This document shows, in pieces, positions 7,494-15,007 of a stretch of 33,233 nucleotides of DNA. The notes beneath the pieces are model-generated. The model ran no database searches. It was not told where the DNA came from and saw nothing but the letters and a program-made list of their open reading frames with translations. Source of the stretch: AM-2324 sp042091035 (GTDB lineage: Bacteria; Bacteroidota; Bacteroidia; Chitinophagales; Saprospiraceae). The translations under genes and the position numbers were made by a program. Position 1 is the first letter of the stretch. Every line of letters starts with the position of its first letter. The stretch covers positions 1 to 33,233 of the forward strand of contig JBELIG010000012.1 in the NCBI GenBank assembly GCA_042091035.1, written 5' to 3'.

Positions 7494-9398
7494 CTAATCA
7501 TTAACAATTATTTCTATAGACCTTATCGAACAGGTCCCGGCATCTAAAATGCCATCTAGATCGTAGAGTATTGGTTTGTTTGAACTTAAACGAGAAAAGA
7601 TGTAATCCATAATTGAATCACTGAATTCAACACCTGGGAAGTAATAATTATAATTTATTGCATTTGAGCTAACTACTAAAAGAATTTTCTCCTGACCAAC
7701 AGGTGCAGCAAATTCGCAAATAGACTCTAAGCCTGTGCTTTCTCCTGGGAGCAATTTTACTTTTTCAGGAAGAAGTTGCTCAACTGTATAGGACTGATCT
7801 AGGTAGTATAAGTACACAAAAACACTCGTACTATTGGGGTTCTTAATACGAATATCCATGAAGTCACCTACTTCAAATGTTTTGGGATTTGACTCAATCG
7901 AAAAACCCAATTCATCAAGCTTTTCGCAAGTAAATTCAACATCTAAATCACTTTTTAAGACTAAGCGCTCAATTTTATCAATATTGCTAAAGGATATTAT
8001 CCTTTTTTGAAAATGCTTATATAAAAGTTCGGGCGAATATCTATCGTATGATTTCTTTTTCAATAAGACTTCCCCACTTGCTGTTAACAATTCTAATGTC
8101 TTATTCGCTCTTTTCTTTGATACCCTAATAATAAGACTGGCATCTTTCTTTCTATCGACTAACCGTATGTAATTATTATCTAATAATAAGGCTTTGACAG
8201 ATGCAAAAACATCCTCCTTATAAGAATCTTCAATAAATATTGAAGTCCTGCTAACTTGACTCTCTTTGTTATCAATAAAAAATAAATCGGAGTCACTAAC
8301 CACTCCATCATACAAAGAGTCTAGATATATACTTCCGTCATCTTGGACATAAAGCTTTTCTCTTTCAATGATCGCGATTGGCTCCATACCTGAAGTATCA
8401 ATTGTACCCTTAGGGTATACAACTAATTTACCTCCTCTTGTAAGGGTAATGTCAGGACTAATTATAACATTACGACTACTATTTTTCACAAAACCACCCT
8501 GTGGAAATGGATATTCCTTTACCCCATTCTGCCAAATCAATTGATTTAGATTACCCTCAGAGCTTGGTCTTTGAACTGCTGAAAACTTATCTGACATAAA
8601 GAGTTCTATCTGTCTGATCCAGTCCAGATAAGTATAATCGGAATCACAGAATCTTAGTCGTTCCAGTAAGGCATATGTAAAAACTCCAAACTTTTTGTCA
8701 CCTTCTCCAAATTCAAAACTTTTTGCAGCATCTGATGAGCTGTAAAGACCAATCAGGTTTGCTAATTTCTTGGTATCCTTATTCTGCTTGCATGGGGTGA
8801 ATGAAAAGTCAATTTGTGCAAATTGTTTTTGACTATCAGATGTATTGAATCCATTATCCGTACTACCAACTCCCCTACTAAATGAACCAGAATGACATGC
8901 ATCGAAAATCAGAACCATCTGCCCGTCTTCACCTAGCTTTGACCGAATGGGATTAAGAATCTCATTAATTTCATCATCCAAAATGTACTGTTTGGCATTT
9001 GGATTTGTTTGATTGAAATGGCTAAGAACAATAGCCTCATCTAGATTGTCCGCACACTCGTCCTCGTCTATATCTAGAACCTGTGTTCCATGACCTGTAT
9101 AGTAAAAAAGTGCTAAATCAGATGGACCAACTTTATCTAAAAGTGCTTTATTTATCTGTTTGAATATAGTTGGTTTTGAGAGACCGTTCGCGTTTAGCAC
9201 AACGCATTCGAAACCTTGCGATTCAAGAACGAATCTCATGTAGAACAAGTCATTATCTACTGATTTAAGATCAGTAAGATTGGAGCTTGGATAGTACTCC
9301 GCAATCCCCAGCAAGAAAGCGTATTTTTTCCCCTGTGCAGATAACATATGAATGGAGAGAAAAAAAAACAGCAAGCCGAGCAAAATTTGTTTTCTCAT
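7494..9398 (-). CDS. Secreted caspase-family (peptidase C14) protein with DUF4384-like C-terminus
   Basis: A signal peptide occupies residues 1-21 (ends LSAQ). The p20-like caspase domain spans about 24-290: first strand KKYAFLLGI, catalytic His H103 in YYTGHGTQ, and catalytic Cys C168 in IFDACHSGS. An acidic insert, DEDECADNLDEA (110-121), resembles the S1 region of metacaspases, which prefer Arg/Lys. Residues about 509-580 (GDFMDIRIKNPNS...VFVYLYYLDQS...LLPGES...APVGQEKILLVVSS) match the pattern of DUF4384, a beta-rich domain often fused to bacterial caspases. The 300-500 region is not recognised. The gene lies 93 nt after the anti-sigma-like gene and 10 nt before the CHAT gene. It should act in the periplasm or on the surface. 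Substrate unknown. Confidence 0.9.
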   Translation of the reverse strand: MRKQILLGLLFFFLSIHMLSAQGKKYAFLLGIAEYYPSSNLTDLKSVDNDLFYMRFVLESQGFECVVLNANGLSKPTIFKQINKALLDKVGPSDLALFYYTGHGTQVLDIDEDECADNLDEAIVLSHFNQTNPNAKQYILDDEINEILNPIRSKLGEDGQMVLIFDACHSGSFSRGVGSTDNGFNTSDSQKQFAQIDFSFTPCKQNKDTKKLANLIGLYSSSDAAKSFEFGEGDKKFGVFTYALLERLRFCDSDYTYLDWIRQIELFMSDKFSAVQRPSSEGNLNQLIWQNGVKEYPFPQGGFVKNSSRNVIISPDITLTRGGKLVVYPKGTIDTSGMEPIAIIEREKLYVQDDGSIYLDSLYDGVVSDSDLFFIDNKESQVSRTSIFIEDSYKEDVFASVKALLLDNNYIRLVDRKKDASLIIRVSKKRANKTLELLTASGEVLLKKKSYDRYSPELLYKHFQKRIISFSNIDKIERLVLKSDLDVEFTCEKLDELGFSIESNPKTFEVGDFMDIRIKNPNSTSVFVYLYYLDQSYTVEQLLPEKVKLLPGESTGLESICEFAAPVGQEKILLVVSSNAINYNYYFPGVEFSDSIMDYIFSRLSSNKPILYDLDGILDAGTCSIRSIEIIVND

Positions 9399-9491
9399 TA
9401 AGCTAAGTTTTCAATCAACCATCAATTTTACTAAAAAGGGATAAGAAGTCAAAATTTAAAATTTAAATTAACTCTCAGAGGTCTAATTAGT

Positions 9492-10199
9492 TTATATAGC
9501 AAAGCTTCTCCAGAAGCTAGAATGTTTTTTCAATAAATCTCTAGCTTGAATATTATAATAATGCTGCTTGTTATTCGCAATTGTAGTAATAAGCTTGCGC
9601 ACTTCTGTTTCAGGTCTTTCTAATATCAACATTACTTGAATCTCCATCCAATCCAAGTGCATCCGGTCAACATCTAAAATGTCAATTTTTTCTCTACCTA
9701 ACTGAATCTGTTTTAACACCAATGCATAGTCCTCATTATTTAGAGCATAAAGTACGCTTTCAATAATTGGATCCTGCTGCCTACCAGAATATTCAATTGC
9801 AGGAAGTTCACCTTTTGAAATTAAACCAACGAGAGGAAAAGATTCATCCAGGAGAATGAGCCCCTCGTTGGCTAGGTATTTGTTTGAGTAGTTTGAGGTA
9901 GAATAACTTACAACAAGAGCAAAAATTAAAAACAATACTCCTGCAGCAATAGAAAACACTTTAGTAAAATTGAAGCGTTTAATTTTTGCTTGATTCGAAT
10001 TAAAAAATCCTTGCTCACGCAAATCTGCTTCTACTAAATTAATCATATTATGAAAGCTAACTCCATCACGGATTGCCTTCAACTCATTGAATCTATTTAA
10101 ATCAAATTGGGATGCTTGTACTTGATTTAAAAATTCTTTTTGTTTCTCCTTTTTCATTTTACCACTTAAATAATCCATCATTTCTTCTTCAGAAATCAT
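9492..10199 (-). CDS. Putative anti-sigma factor, single-pass membrane protein
   Basis: I do not recognise a named family by motif alone, but layout and position argue for an anti-sigma factor. The N-terminal ~75 residues are charged and helical (EEEMMDYLSGKMKKEKQKEF), as in Bacteroidota anti-sigma proteins with a DYL-G-L motif. One membrane segment sits at about residues 79-100 and a C-terminal domain of about 135 residues would be periplasmic. The latter includes helical repeats near YALNNEDYALVLKQI that look tetratricopeptide-like. There is no zinc (HxxxCxxC) motif. The gene overlaps the end of the upstream sigma gene. I place the start at the ATG at 10199 (overlap 11 nt); the ATG at 10208 is possible and would add three residues. 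It presumably holds the sigma factor at the membrane and is a candidate substrate for the two proteases downstream. Confidence 0.72.
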   Translation of the reverse strand: MISEEEMMDYLSGKMKKEKQKEFLNQVQASQFDLNRFNELKAIRDGVSFHNMINLVEADLREQGFFNSNQAKIKRFNFTKVFSIAAGVLFLIFALVVSYSTSNYSNKYLANEGLILLDESFPLVGLISKGELPAIEYSGRQQDPIIESVLYALNNEDYALVLKQIQLGREKIDILDVDRMHLDWMEIQVMLILERPETEVRKLITTIANNKQHYYNIQARDLLKKHSSFWRSFAI

Positions 10200-10722
10200 A
10201 AAAGTCACTTTTTATAAGAGATTTTAATCGTCTGATGCATCTGCTCTTCTTGTTCCTCACAAAGGACTTCGTATAATTCATACGCTCTGCAATCTCCTCG
10301 GCATCTAAACCATTAACAAAAAAATATTTTAGCAATTCTTTACATTTTTCGTCCAAACTTGCATTCATAACACGAAATACACGTATTGTCAATTCGTCAC
10401 TACTAACTTCATCTTCCTCCTCTACATGCCTTAGGGACTCTGTTAACGCCTGATCTTGTCTCTCTCTTCTTATTCTATTAAGAAAAATATTTCTACATGC
10501 CCCTGCAAACCATGCCTCGATATTTTCTACATCTTCAAAAGAGCCATTCTTTACCTTCAAGGTAAAAGAGAGAGCTGCTTCTTGAAAAATATCATTTTTA
10601 TCAGTTTGCTCTAATCCAGCGTATCGCCTTGACATAAAAATCTTATTGTATAAAACTGTATACAACTGCAAATATCCCTCTCGAGAATTAGCTCTCACTA
10701 AGTCTATTAGATTCTTATCCAA
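10189..10722 (-). CDS. ECF-type RNA polymerase sigma factor
   Basis: At 177 aa it has the size and layout of group IV (ECF) sigma factors. Region 2 spans about residues 10-90, with DKNDIFQEAALSF corresponding to the core-binding helix (usual D-x-x-Q-E) and IEAWFAGACRNIFLNRIRRE to the -10 recognition helix. An acidic linker (EEEDEVSSDE) follows. Region 4 at about 118-172 (LLKYFFVNGLDAEEIAERMNYTKSFVRNKKSRCIRRLK) is a clear helix-turn-helix. It is first in the operon, overlapping the putative anti-sigma gene, which is the classical ECF arrangement. Such sigma factors usually drive their own operon. The targets elsewhere are not visible here. It differs from the housekeeping ECFs of SusC/D loci, since no SusC gene follows. 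Confidence 0.93.
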   Translation of the reverse strand: MDKNLIDLVRANSREGYLQLYTVLYNKIFMSRRYAGLEQTDKNDIFQEAALSFTLKVKNGSFEDVENIEAWFAGACRNIFLNRIRRERQDQALTESLRHVEEEDEVSSDELTIRVFRVMNASLDEKCKELLKYFFVNGLDAEEIAERMNYTKSFVRNKKSRCIRRLKSLIKSDFYDF

Positions 10723-10780
10723 ATCCGAATACTATTTTAAGGTGAATAGGCGTTTTGTAATGATTTGTAGATCTAAATTT

Positions 10781-10788
10781 CAAATATA
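10781..10788 (-). promoter_or_regulatory. -7 element of the sigma/caspase/CHAT operon promoter
   Basis: The minus strand reads TATATTTG here, an exact TAnnTTTG match 58 nt upstream of the sigma ATG. A TTG lies 22 nt further upstream, slightly beyond the usual spacing, so the upstream element may be weak or replaced by activator binding. This looks like a basal promoter. An autoregulatory ECF promoter cannot be recognised by eye. Confidence 0.5.
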
Positions 10789-10836
10789 ACTAAAAGGTTT
10801 CTTGGTCTTTCAATAATAAGTACACTAAAACAGCTA

Positions 10837-10847
10837 AGTGTAACCAC
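10837..10847 (-). repeat. 11-bp repeat, matching a copy at 4253-4263 in inverted orientation
   Basis: On the minus strand this reads GTGGTTACACT, followed by TAGC. The plus strand at 4253-4263 reads GTGGTTACACT, followed by AGC. The two copies face each other and bracket the whole sigma-to-CHAT operon. An 11-bp match is short, so this may be chance. Confidence 0.35.
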
Positions 10848-10923
10848 TTTGAAGATTCTTTTTTTAAAAAATACTCCATTACTTAATTGATAGCCTTTGT
10901 TATCTTTGAATAAAAAAACACAA

Positions 10924-12888
10924 TTGAAGTATTCATTTTACTATTTAACCTTTCTACTACTTCTTCCTTTGGCTAGTCATGCCCAGAAAAGAGGTGCCCC
11001 TCCAGCTAACACTCAAACGCAAGCCCCAATTGGCTTTCAAGCCAATGACTTTGATCTGCAGGACTCAACAGACTTGTTACAAGACAGTATACTTCAAGTG
11101 GTACTAGATACCTCTGATGCAATTATTACCAAAGCATTTGATCCATTTTCAGAACGTTTTATATCAGATACTTTACTAAGCCCATCATTTACCCAATTTG
11201 ATCCAGCTAGAAAAAACAAGTGGCAACATGTACATGCAGGAAATGTAGGTACACAAACTTATGGACTCCTTTTTAATTCAAACTTCAACGACAGAGGTAG
11301 AACCTGGAGAGATCAAGCATTTAGAGTATACCAAGATCCTGTAGAAAATTTTGAGTTTTACAGACTCACACAGGCCATTACAAGGGCTACATTCTATATG
11401 AAACCTACTACAGAAAAAGGCCTTTTCAATGTTGACTTTGGCAGAAGCTTCGCTAATGACATAAATATTTCCCTTCACTACAATAAAGGCAATCAATCTT
11501 CGAACTTCCTCAAGTCTGCAACCTTATTTGAGGATCTCAAAGTCGGCATACAATCCAACTCGATTGACAGAACATATAATTGCTTTTACCTGTTCTCATT
11601 CAGCAGAAACGAGGTAGAACATAATAATGGAATAAAAATACTAAGTACAGCTAATAATACGAATCCAGAATTGGTTAGTATAAACAGTAATCTGGCAAAT
11701 ACCAATATTCGTAGGTCACAGCATTTGTTTAGACAAAGCTTGAGTATTGGAAGTTCCGAGAGTTCGTACAAACTTAGCCTTGCACATCAGATTAGCCTGT
11801 ATAATGACAGATACAGATTCTCAGACACAGGAATTAACAACTCATTCTCAGACAGCTTTTATTCCAACTTTAATCTTCTTGGTTTAGATGGTGGAATCCG
11901 TATGTTTTCAGAGACTCGAGTTCTAGAAAACAAAATAAGTCTGCTGGCTATCAAGCATGAACCATTTGTTAAGGAAGATCCAACAAAACGAATATTCTAC
12001 CTAGAAGGAGGATTGAGCAGTCAGTCGATTCTCCATAGGATGGAACCTGTTTCGACATCATTAAATGCTATCTCTGTATTTGGAAAACTAGACTGGAAAC
12101 TGCTTGAAAATATTCGCCTAAAAGGAACTGCTAATCTTGGATTAGGAGCTATCACGGGAACCTACCAACTCCATCCCCAAGCCTTTGTGCAGTTAAAGGA
12201 TTTCGTTGAACTTAGTGGTGGCCTAGATATACATGCTATTTTACCAAGCTTTCACCAACAAGTGCTATTGGTCAACCAGCAAGAGATATGGGCAAATAAT
12301 TTTTCCAGTATTAGAAACCAACGAATCTATGGTCTCTTGAAATGGAAAAAACTAATTCCTTTTCATGTAGGAATTTCACAACACAGTGTTCAGAATTACG
12401 TCTATATGGATTCGAACCAATTGATGCAACAATATCAAGAGAATATCAATATACAGCAACTCAATGCGGGTGTTCAACTAAAGCTTTGGAGAATACACTT
12501 GGACAATGATGTTTATTTCCAAAATATATCCTCTGACAAAATTAGAGCACCTCGTCTTATCGGGAATCATAGCCTATATTACAAAGGATATTTGTTCAAA
12601 AAAGCTATGTGGTCAAAATTTGGTGTCGACCTTCGTGCTCATGATCCTTTTCAAGCCTACGCATTTCAGCCAGCCTCAGGCACCTTTTACCTTCAGGATG
12701 ATTTCACGACAAACTGGCAATTGAATCTTGATGGATTTTTCTCCTTCAAGATCCAAAAATTTAGATTTACCTTCAGAATCATGGATATCTTAGCTCCATT
12801 AAGAGAAGAATTTTTATTCTATCAATATCCGTATGCATTTGAACCACTTGATTACAGATTGGGAATCAGCTGGGACTTTGTAGACTAA
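10924..12888 (+). CDS. Putative outer-membrane porin (Porin_10-like), no ATG start
   Basis: A Sec signal peptide (MKYSFYYLTFLLLLPLASHAQ if TTG is the start) is followed by an N-terminal region of about 90 residues and a long beta-strand-rich barrel ending in aromatic-rich LGISWDFVD. Length and pattern (GRTWRDQAFRVYQDPVENFEFYRL, later alternating aromatic strands) fit the Bacteroidota putative-porin family (Porin_10), thought to be a barrel channel. No ATG is available: a stop at 10891 closes the frame and only TTG codons at 10897, 10906 and 10924 precede the signal peptide. I choose 10924 because it follows an A-rich leader and because TATCTTTG at 10901-10908 looks like a promoter element lying on top of the earlier two. 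The gene is divergent from the sigma operon. Confidence 0.75.
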   Translation: MKYSFYYLTFLLLLPLASHAQKRGAPPANTQTQAPIGFQANDFDLQDSTDLLQDSILQVVLDTSDAIITKAFDPFSERFISDTLLSPSFTQFDPARKNKWQHVHAGNVGTQTYGLLFNSNFNDRGRTWRDQAFRVYQDPVENFEFYRLTQAITRATFYMKPTTEKGLFNVDFGRSFANDINISLHYNKGNQSSNFLKSATLFEDLKVGIQSNSIDRTYNCFYLFSFSRNEVEHNNGIKILSTANNTNPELVSINSNLANTNIRRSQHLFRQSLSIGSSESSYKLSLAHQISLYNDRYRFSDTGINNSFSDSFYSNFNLLGLDGGIRMFSETRVLENKISLLAIKHEPFVKEDPTKRIFYLEGGLSSQSILHRMEPVSTSLNAISVFGKLDWKLLENIRLKGTANLGLGAITGTYQLHPQAFVQLKDFVELSGGLDIHAILPSFHQQVLLVNQQEIWANNFSSIRNQRIYGLLKWKKLIPFHVGISQHSVQNYVYMDSNQLMQQYQENINIQQLNAGVQLKLWRIHLDNDVYFQNISSDKIRAPRLIGNHSLYYKGYLFKKAMWSKFGVDLRAHDPFQAYAFQPASGTFYLQDDFTTNWQLNLDGFFSFKIQKFRFTFRIMDILAPLREEFLFYQYPYAFEPLDYRLGISWDFVD

Positions 12889-12892
12889 AAAA

Positions 12893-12932
12893 ATAGAGCA
12901 GATAGGATAGCACGATATCCAAACTGCTCTAT
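12893..12932 (+). terminator. Long two-tier hairpin downstream of the porin gene
   Basis: ATAGAGCAG (12893-12901) pairs with CTGCTCTAT (12924-12932); inside it GGATA (12905-12909) pairs with TATCC (12916-12920) around GCACGA. Total pairing is 14 bp. There is no T-tract, so it is an atypical terminator or an mRNA 3'-end-protecting hairpin. It starts 5 nt after the stop codon. Confidence 0.55.
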
Positions 12933-13092
12933 AACATTGTTCCCAATTAATCATCTACTATTGTTACACGATTATAACGCTATATACCCGATTAGAAAAC
13001 CCAATTATGGACTAATAAAAGGCTTGTAAAAACAAAAAAACAAACCTATACAACTACCTATCAACTATCTACGATATCAAAATCAAGCATTC

Positions 13093-13128
13093 AAAAAAAG
13101 GCAGCGAAAAATTTCGCTGCCTTTTTTT
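13093..13128. terminator. Bidirectional terminator at the end of the OM beta-barrel gene
   Basis: GGCAGCGAAA (13100-13109) pairs with TTTCGCTGCC (13112-13121), with seven A to its left and seven T to its right. It ends 2-3 nt from the stop codon of the minus-strand gene at 13131 and can also catch plus-strand read-through from the porin gene. Confidence 0.88.
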
Positions 13129-13130
13129 AT

Positions 13131-13874
13131 TTAAAACTTATACCCAACATTTACCGATAGCGTTTGCTGTCGAAGTTCAAAACCATCTACATCAATTGGA
13201 TTCATATTAGCAAGGCCCAATCGGTACTGAAGACCAAGGTCTACCTTCCCTAGGTCTATACCGACTCCAGCAACAGCACCATAATCGACACGCTTAATAA
13301 GGTCTGTATTCCCTCCCCAGATAAGATCGGTTTCAAGCCCTCCGCCAAAGCCAAGCACTTTTACACCCATTTTTTCTTTAGCACTGAAGCCATATGAAAA
13401 ATAAGGTCCTGCACTCAAATACATATTCTTATCATTTCCAAGATCGATTTTGTACTTTAAATTCAATGGAATATCAAAATACATAAGATCTATATCCACT
13501 TCTCCTCTTACCAAGCTTCCAATCATATCAACCCGTGCCTTATATCCTTTCTTAGATATTAATCCTGCTACTTGAACAGCAAATATGTCGTTTATATCAT
13601 ACTCATAGGTAAGTCCTATATTATACCCAAAATCTGCAACCGTCCTAAGGTCTAATATATCTCCTACTAGTGAAACACCATCCTCGACATCGCCAATTTC
13701 AAAGATATCACTCGCCTGATCTACATCGGTTATTAAAGGTATTACATCAAATAATTCAGTACTGAAACTTAGATTGTTTGAATTAATTCCCAGCTGCAAG
13801 CCCAGTTCCTGAGCACTAACAGTCCCAGATATACCTAAAAGGATTAATACTACATACATTCTTATTTGTCTCAT
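13131..13874 (-). CDS. Outer membrane beta-barrel protein (PorT/OMP_b-brl_2-like)
   Basis: Small secreted barrel of 247 aa. The signal peptide MRQIRMYVVLILLGISGTVSAQ ends at the usual AQ. The mature part has the alternating pattern of an 8-10-stranded barrel: LGLQLGINSNNLSF, FGYNIGLTYEYDINDIFAVQVAGLISKKGY, a LYLSAGPYFSYGF strand, and a C-terminal QTLSVNVGYKF ending in aromatic F, as needed for the Bam complex. Upstream in-frame codons to an ATG at 13937 would add 21 residues of non-signal sequence and overlap a promoter-like TTTATTTG (13935-13942, minus). I therefore take the ATG at 13874. The function is structural or unknown. It stands alone with a bidirectional terminator. Confidence 0.82.
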   Translation of the reverse strand: MRQIRMYVVLILLGISGTVSAQELGLQLGINSNNLSFSTELFDVIPLITDVDQASDIFEIGDVEDGVSLVGDILDLRTVADFGYNIGLTYEYDINDIFAVQVAGLISKKGYKARVDMIGSLVRGEVDIDLMYFDIPLNLKYKIDLGNDKNMYLSAGPYFSYGFSAKEKMGVKVLGFGGGLETDLIWGGNTDLIKRVDYGAVAGVGIDLGKVDLGLQYRLGLANMNPIDVDGFELRQQTLSVNVGYKF

Positions 13875-14274
13875 AATGATTGTGTTTATTTTTATTAAAT
13901 GATTGGAAAAGAAATCAACTTCCTTTGCACACTTCAAATAAACATAAAAATTATTGAAAGCAGTATCCCCTGTCTTTAGACCCCCTTAACACCTTTTAAT
14001 TTTTTAATCTATCCTTAAAAATCAACAAATACGCAGTAAGGGCTTGATACACCAAAAGCTATCAACTAAAACCCTATCCATCTACTCCACTTAATTCTTA
14101 ATTTCTAAAAACGAAATTGAGTAATTTTAAAAATAATTTAACAAGCAATTATATCGAGTATTCGAAAAGCACAGATCAATTTACATTTCTACTAAGCCTT
14201 TTCCTTTTTAACAAACTATTAAGTAGCTAAAAGCATTTTCAAATCAGTAAAAGATTAATTTCGCATTCTAAAGT
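13875..14274. other. Divergent intergenic region between the OM barrel and the thioredoxin-fold gene
   Basis: No credible ORF. A -7-like TTTATTTG (7/8) for the barrel gene lies at 13935-13942 on the minus strand. A -7-like TAATTTCG (7/8) lies at 14256-14263 on the plus strand, close to the next start. Neither has a clear TTTG at the expected distance. The rest is AT-rich, with no strong hairpin seen. Confidence 0.4.
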
Positions 14275-14880
14275 ATGATGATCATGGACAAGCATTTAGA
14301 AAAAGCCTTAGTAGATGGAATGGACTACAAGACCTATAGAACAGAGATTCAAAGGCTATTTGAGGCGGACCAAACTACAAACAATGACAACAAAGAATCT
14401 ATGCTTCATTACACCCATTTGAACATACAACGAATGAACAAATGGGATAAAATCGCAAAGCTAAGCACTGAATCTCTTGAACAGATGCAATCAATCAAAA
14501 CACCTGAGCTTTGGATTGCACTCACAGAAGGATGGTGCGGCGATGCAGCACATGCCTTACCAATCATCCACAAACTTTCCGAGGAATCAGACTTAGTAGA
14601 GGTGAAATATGTTCTACGTGATCAGCATAAAGACCTCATGGACCAACATCTGACCAATGGTGGCAGGTCCATACCTAAGATCATTCGAATTGATGCAAAT
14701 ACTGGTTCGATAATTGGCAGCTGGGGACCTAGACCCAAAGACATGCAACAATCTATATTGGACAATAAAGCCTCCAAAGATCCGATCCCATATAAAGAAT
14801 TGAGCATGCAAAATCAAACATGGTATGCAAAGGATAAAGGGAAAACTATACAGCGTGAATTTTTAGAAAAAAATGATTAA
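14275..14880 (+). CDS. Thioredoxin-fold protein with single active-site cysteine (Thioredoxin_9-like)
   Basis: Residues about 75-180 have the thioredoxin fold. WIALTEGWCGDAA gives a W-C-G-D-A active site with C88, and SIPKIIRID (cis-Pro P134) is the usual second motif. The second Cys of CxxC is replaced by Ala, so it is unlikely to be a dithiol reductase. It could form mixed disulfides or act as a chaperone. There is no signal peptide, so it is cytoplasmic. The family is common in Bacteroidota. The first codons read ATG ATG ATC ATG, so starts at 14275, 14278 or 14284 are all possible; MDKHLEKAL from 14284 looks natural. A terminator follows 37 nt downstream. Confidence 0.85.
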   Translation: MMIMDKHLEKALVDGMDYKTYRTEIQRLFEADQTTNNDNKESMLHYTHLNIQRMNKWDKIAKLSTESLEQMQSIKTPELWIALTEGWCGDAAHALPIIHKLSEESDLVEVKYVLRDQHKDLMDQHLTNGGRSIPKIIRIDANTGSIIGSWGPRPKDMQQSILDNKASKDPIPYKELSMQNQTWYAKDKGKTIQREFLEKND

Positions 14881-14910
14881 AGTCCTTCTGAAACAAAGAC
14901 TTATTACTAA

Positions 14911-14955
14911 AAAAACAAAAGAACTTTATTCGGGGAAATCCGATAAAGTTCTTTT
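14911..14955. terminator. Bidirectional terminator between the thioredoxin-fold and hypothetical genes
   Basis: A 15-bp stem with one bulged T: AAAGAACTTTAT plus CGG (14918-14933) pairs with CCG plus ATAAAGTTCTTT (14940-14954) around GGAAAT. Four T follow on the plus strand. On the minus strand the tail reads TTTTGTTTTTTT, so it also ends the convergent gene at 15008. Confidence 0.78.
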
Positions 14956-15007
14956 CAATTAAAAAAGACTGTAATCGTTCAATAACCAAAGTGGTTAAAC
15001 ATGTTCT

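Noticed and set aside
4433..10722. Type III-E CRISPR (Craspase) locus
   Set aside because: A TPR-CHAT protein and a sigma factor are present, but there is no repeat array, no gRAMP/Cas7-11 and no Csx30-like gene, and this CHAT protein is secreted.
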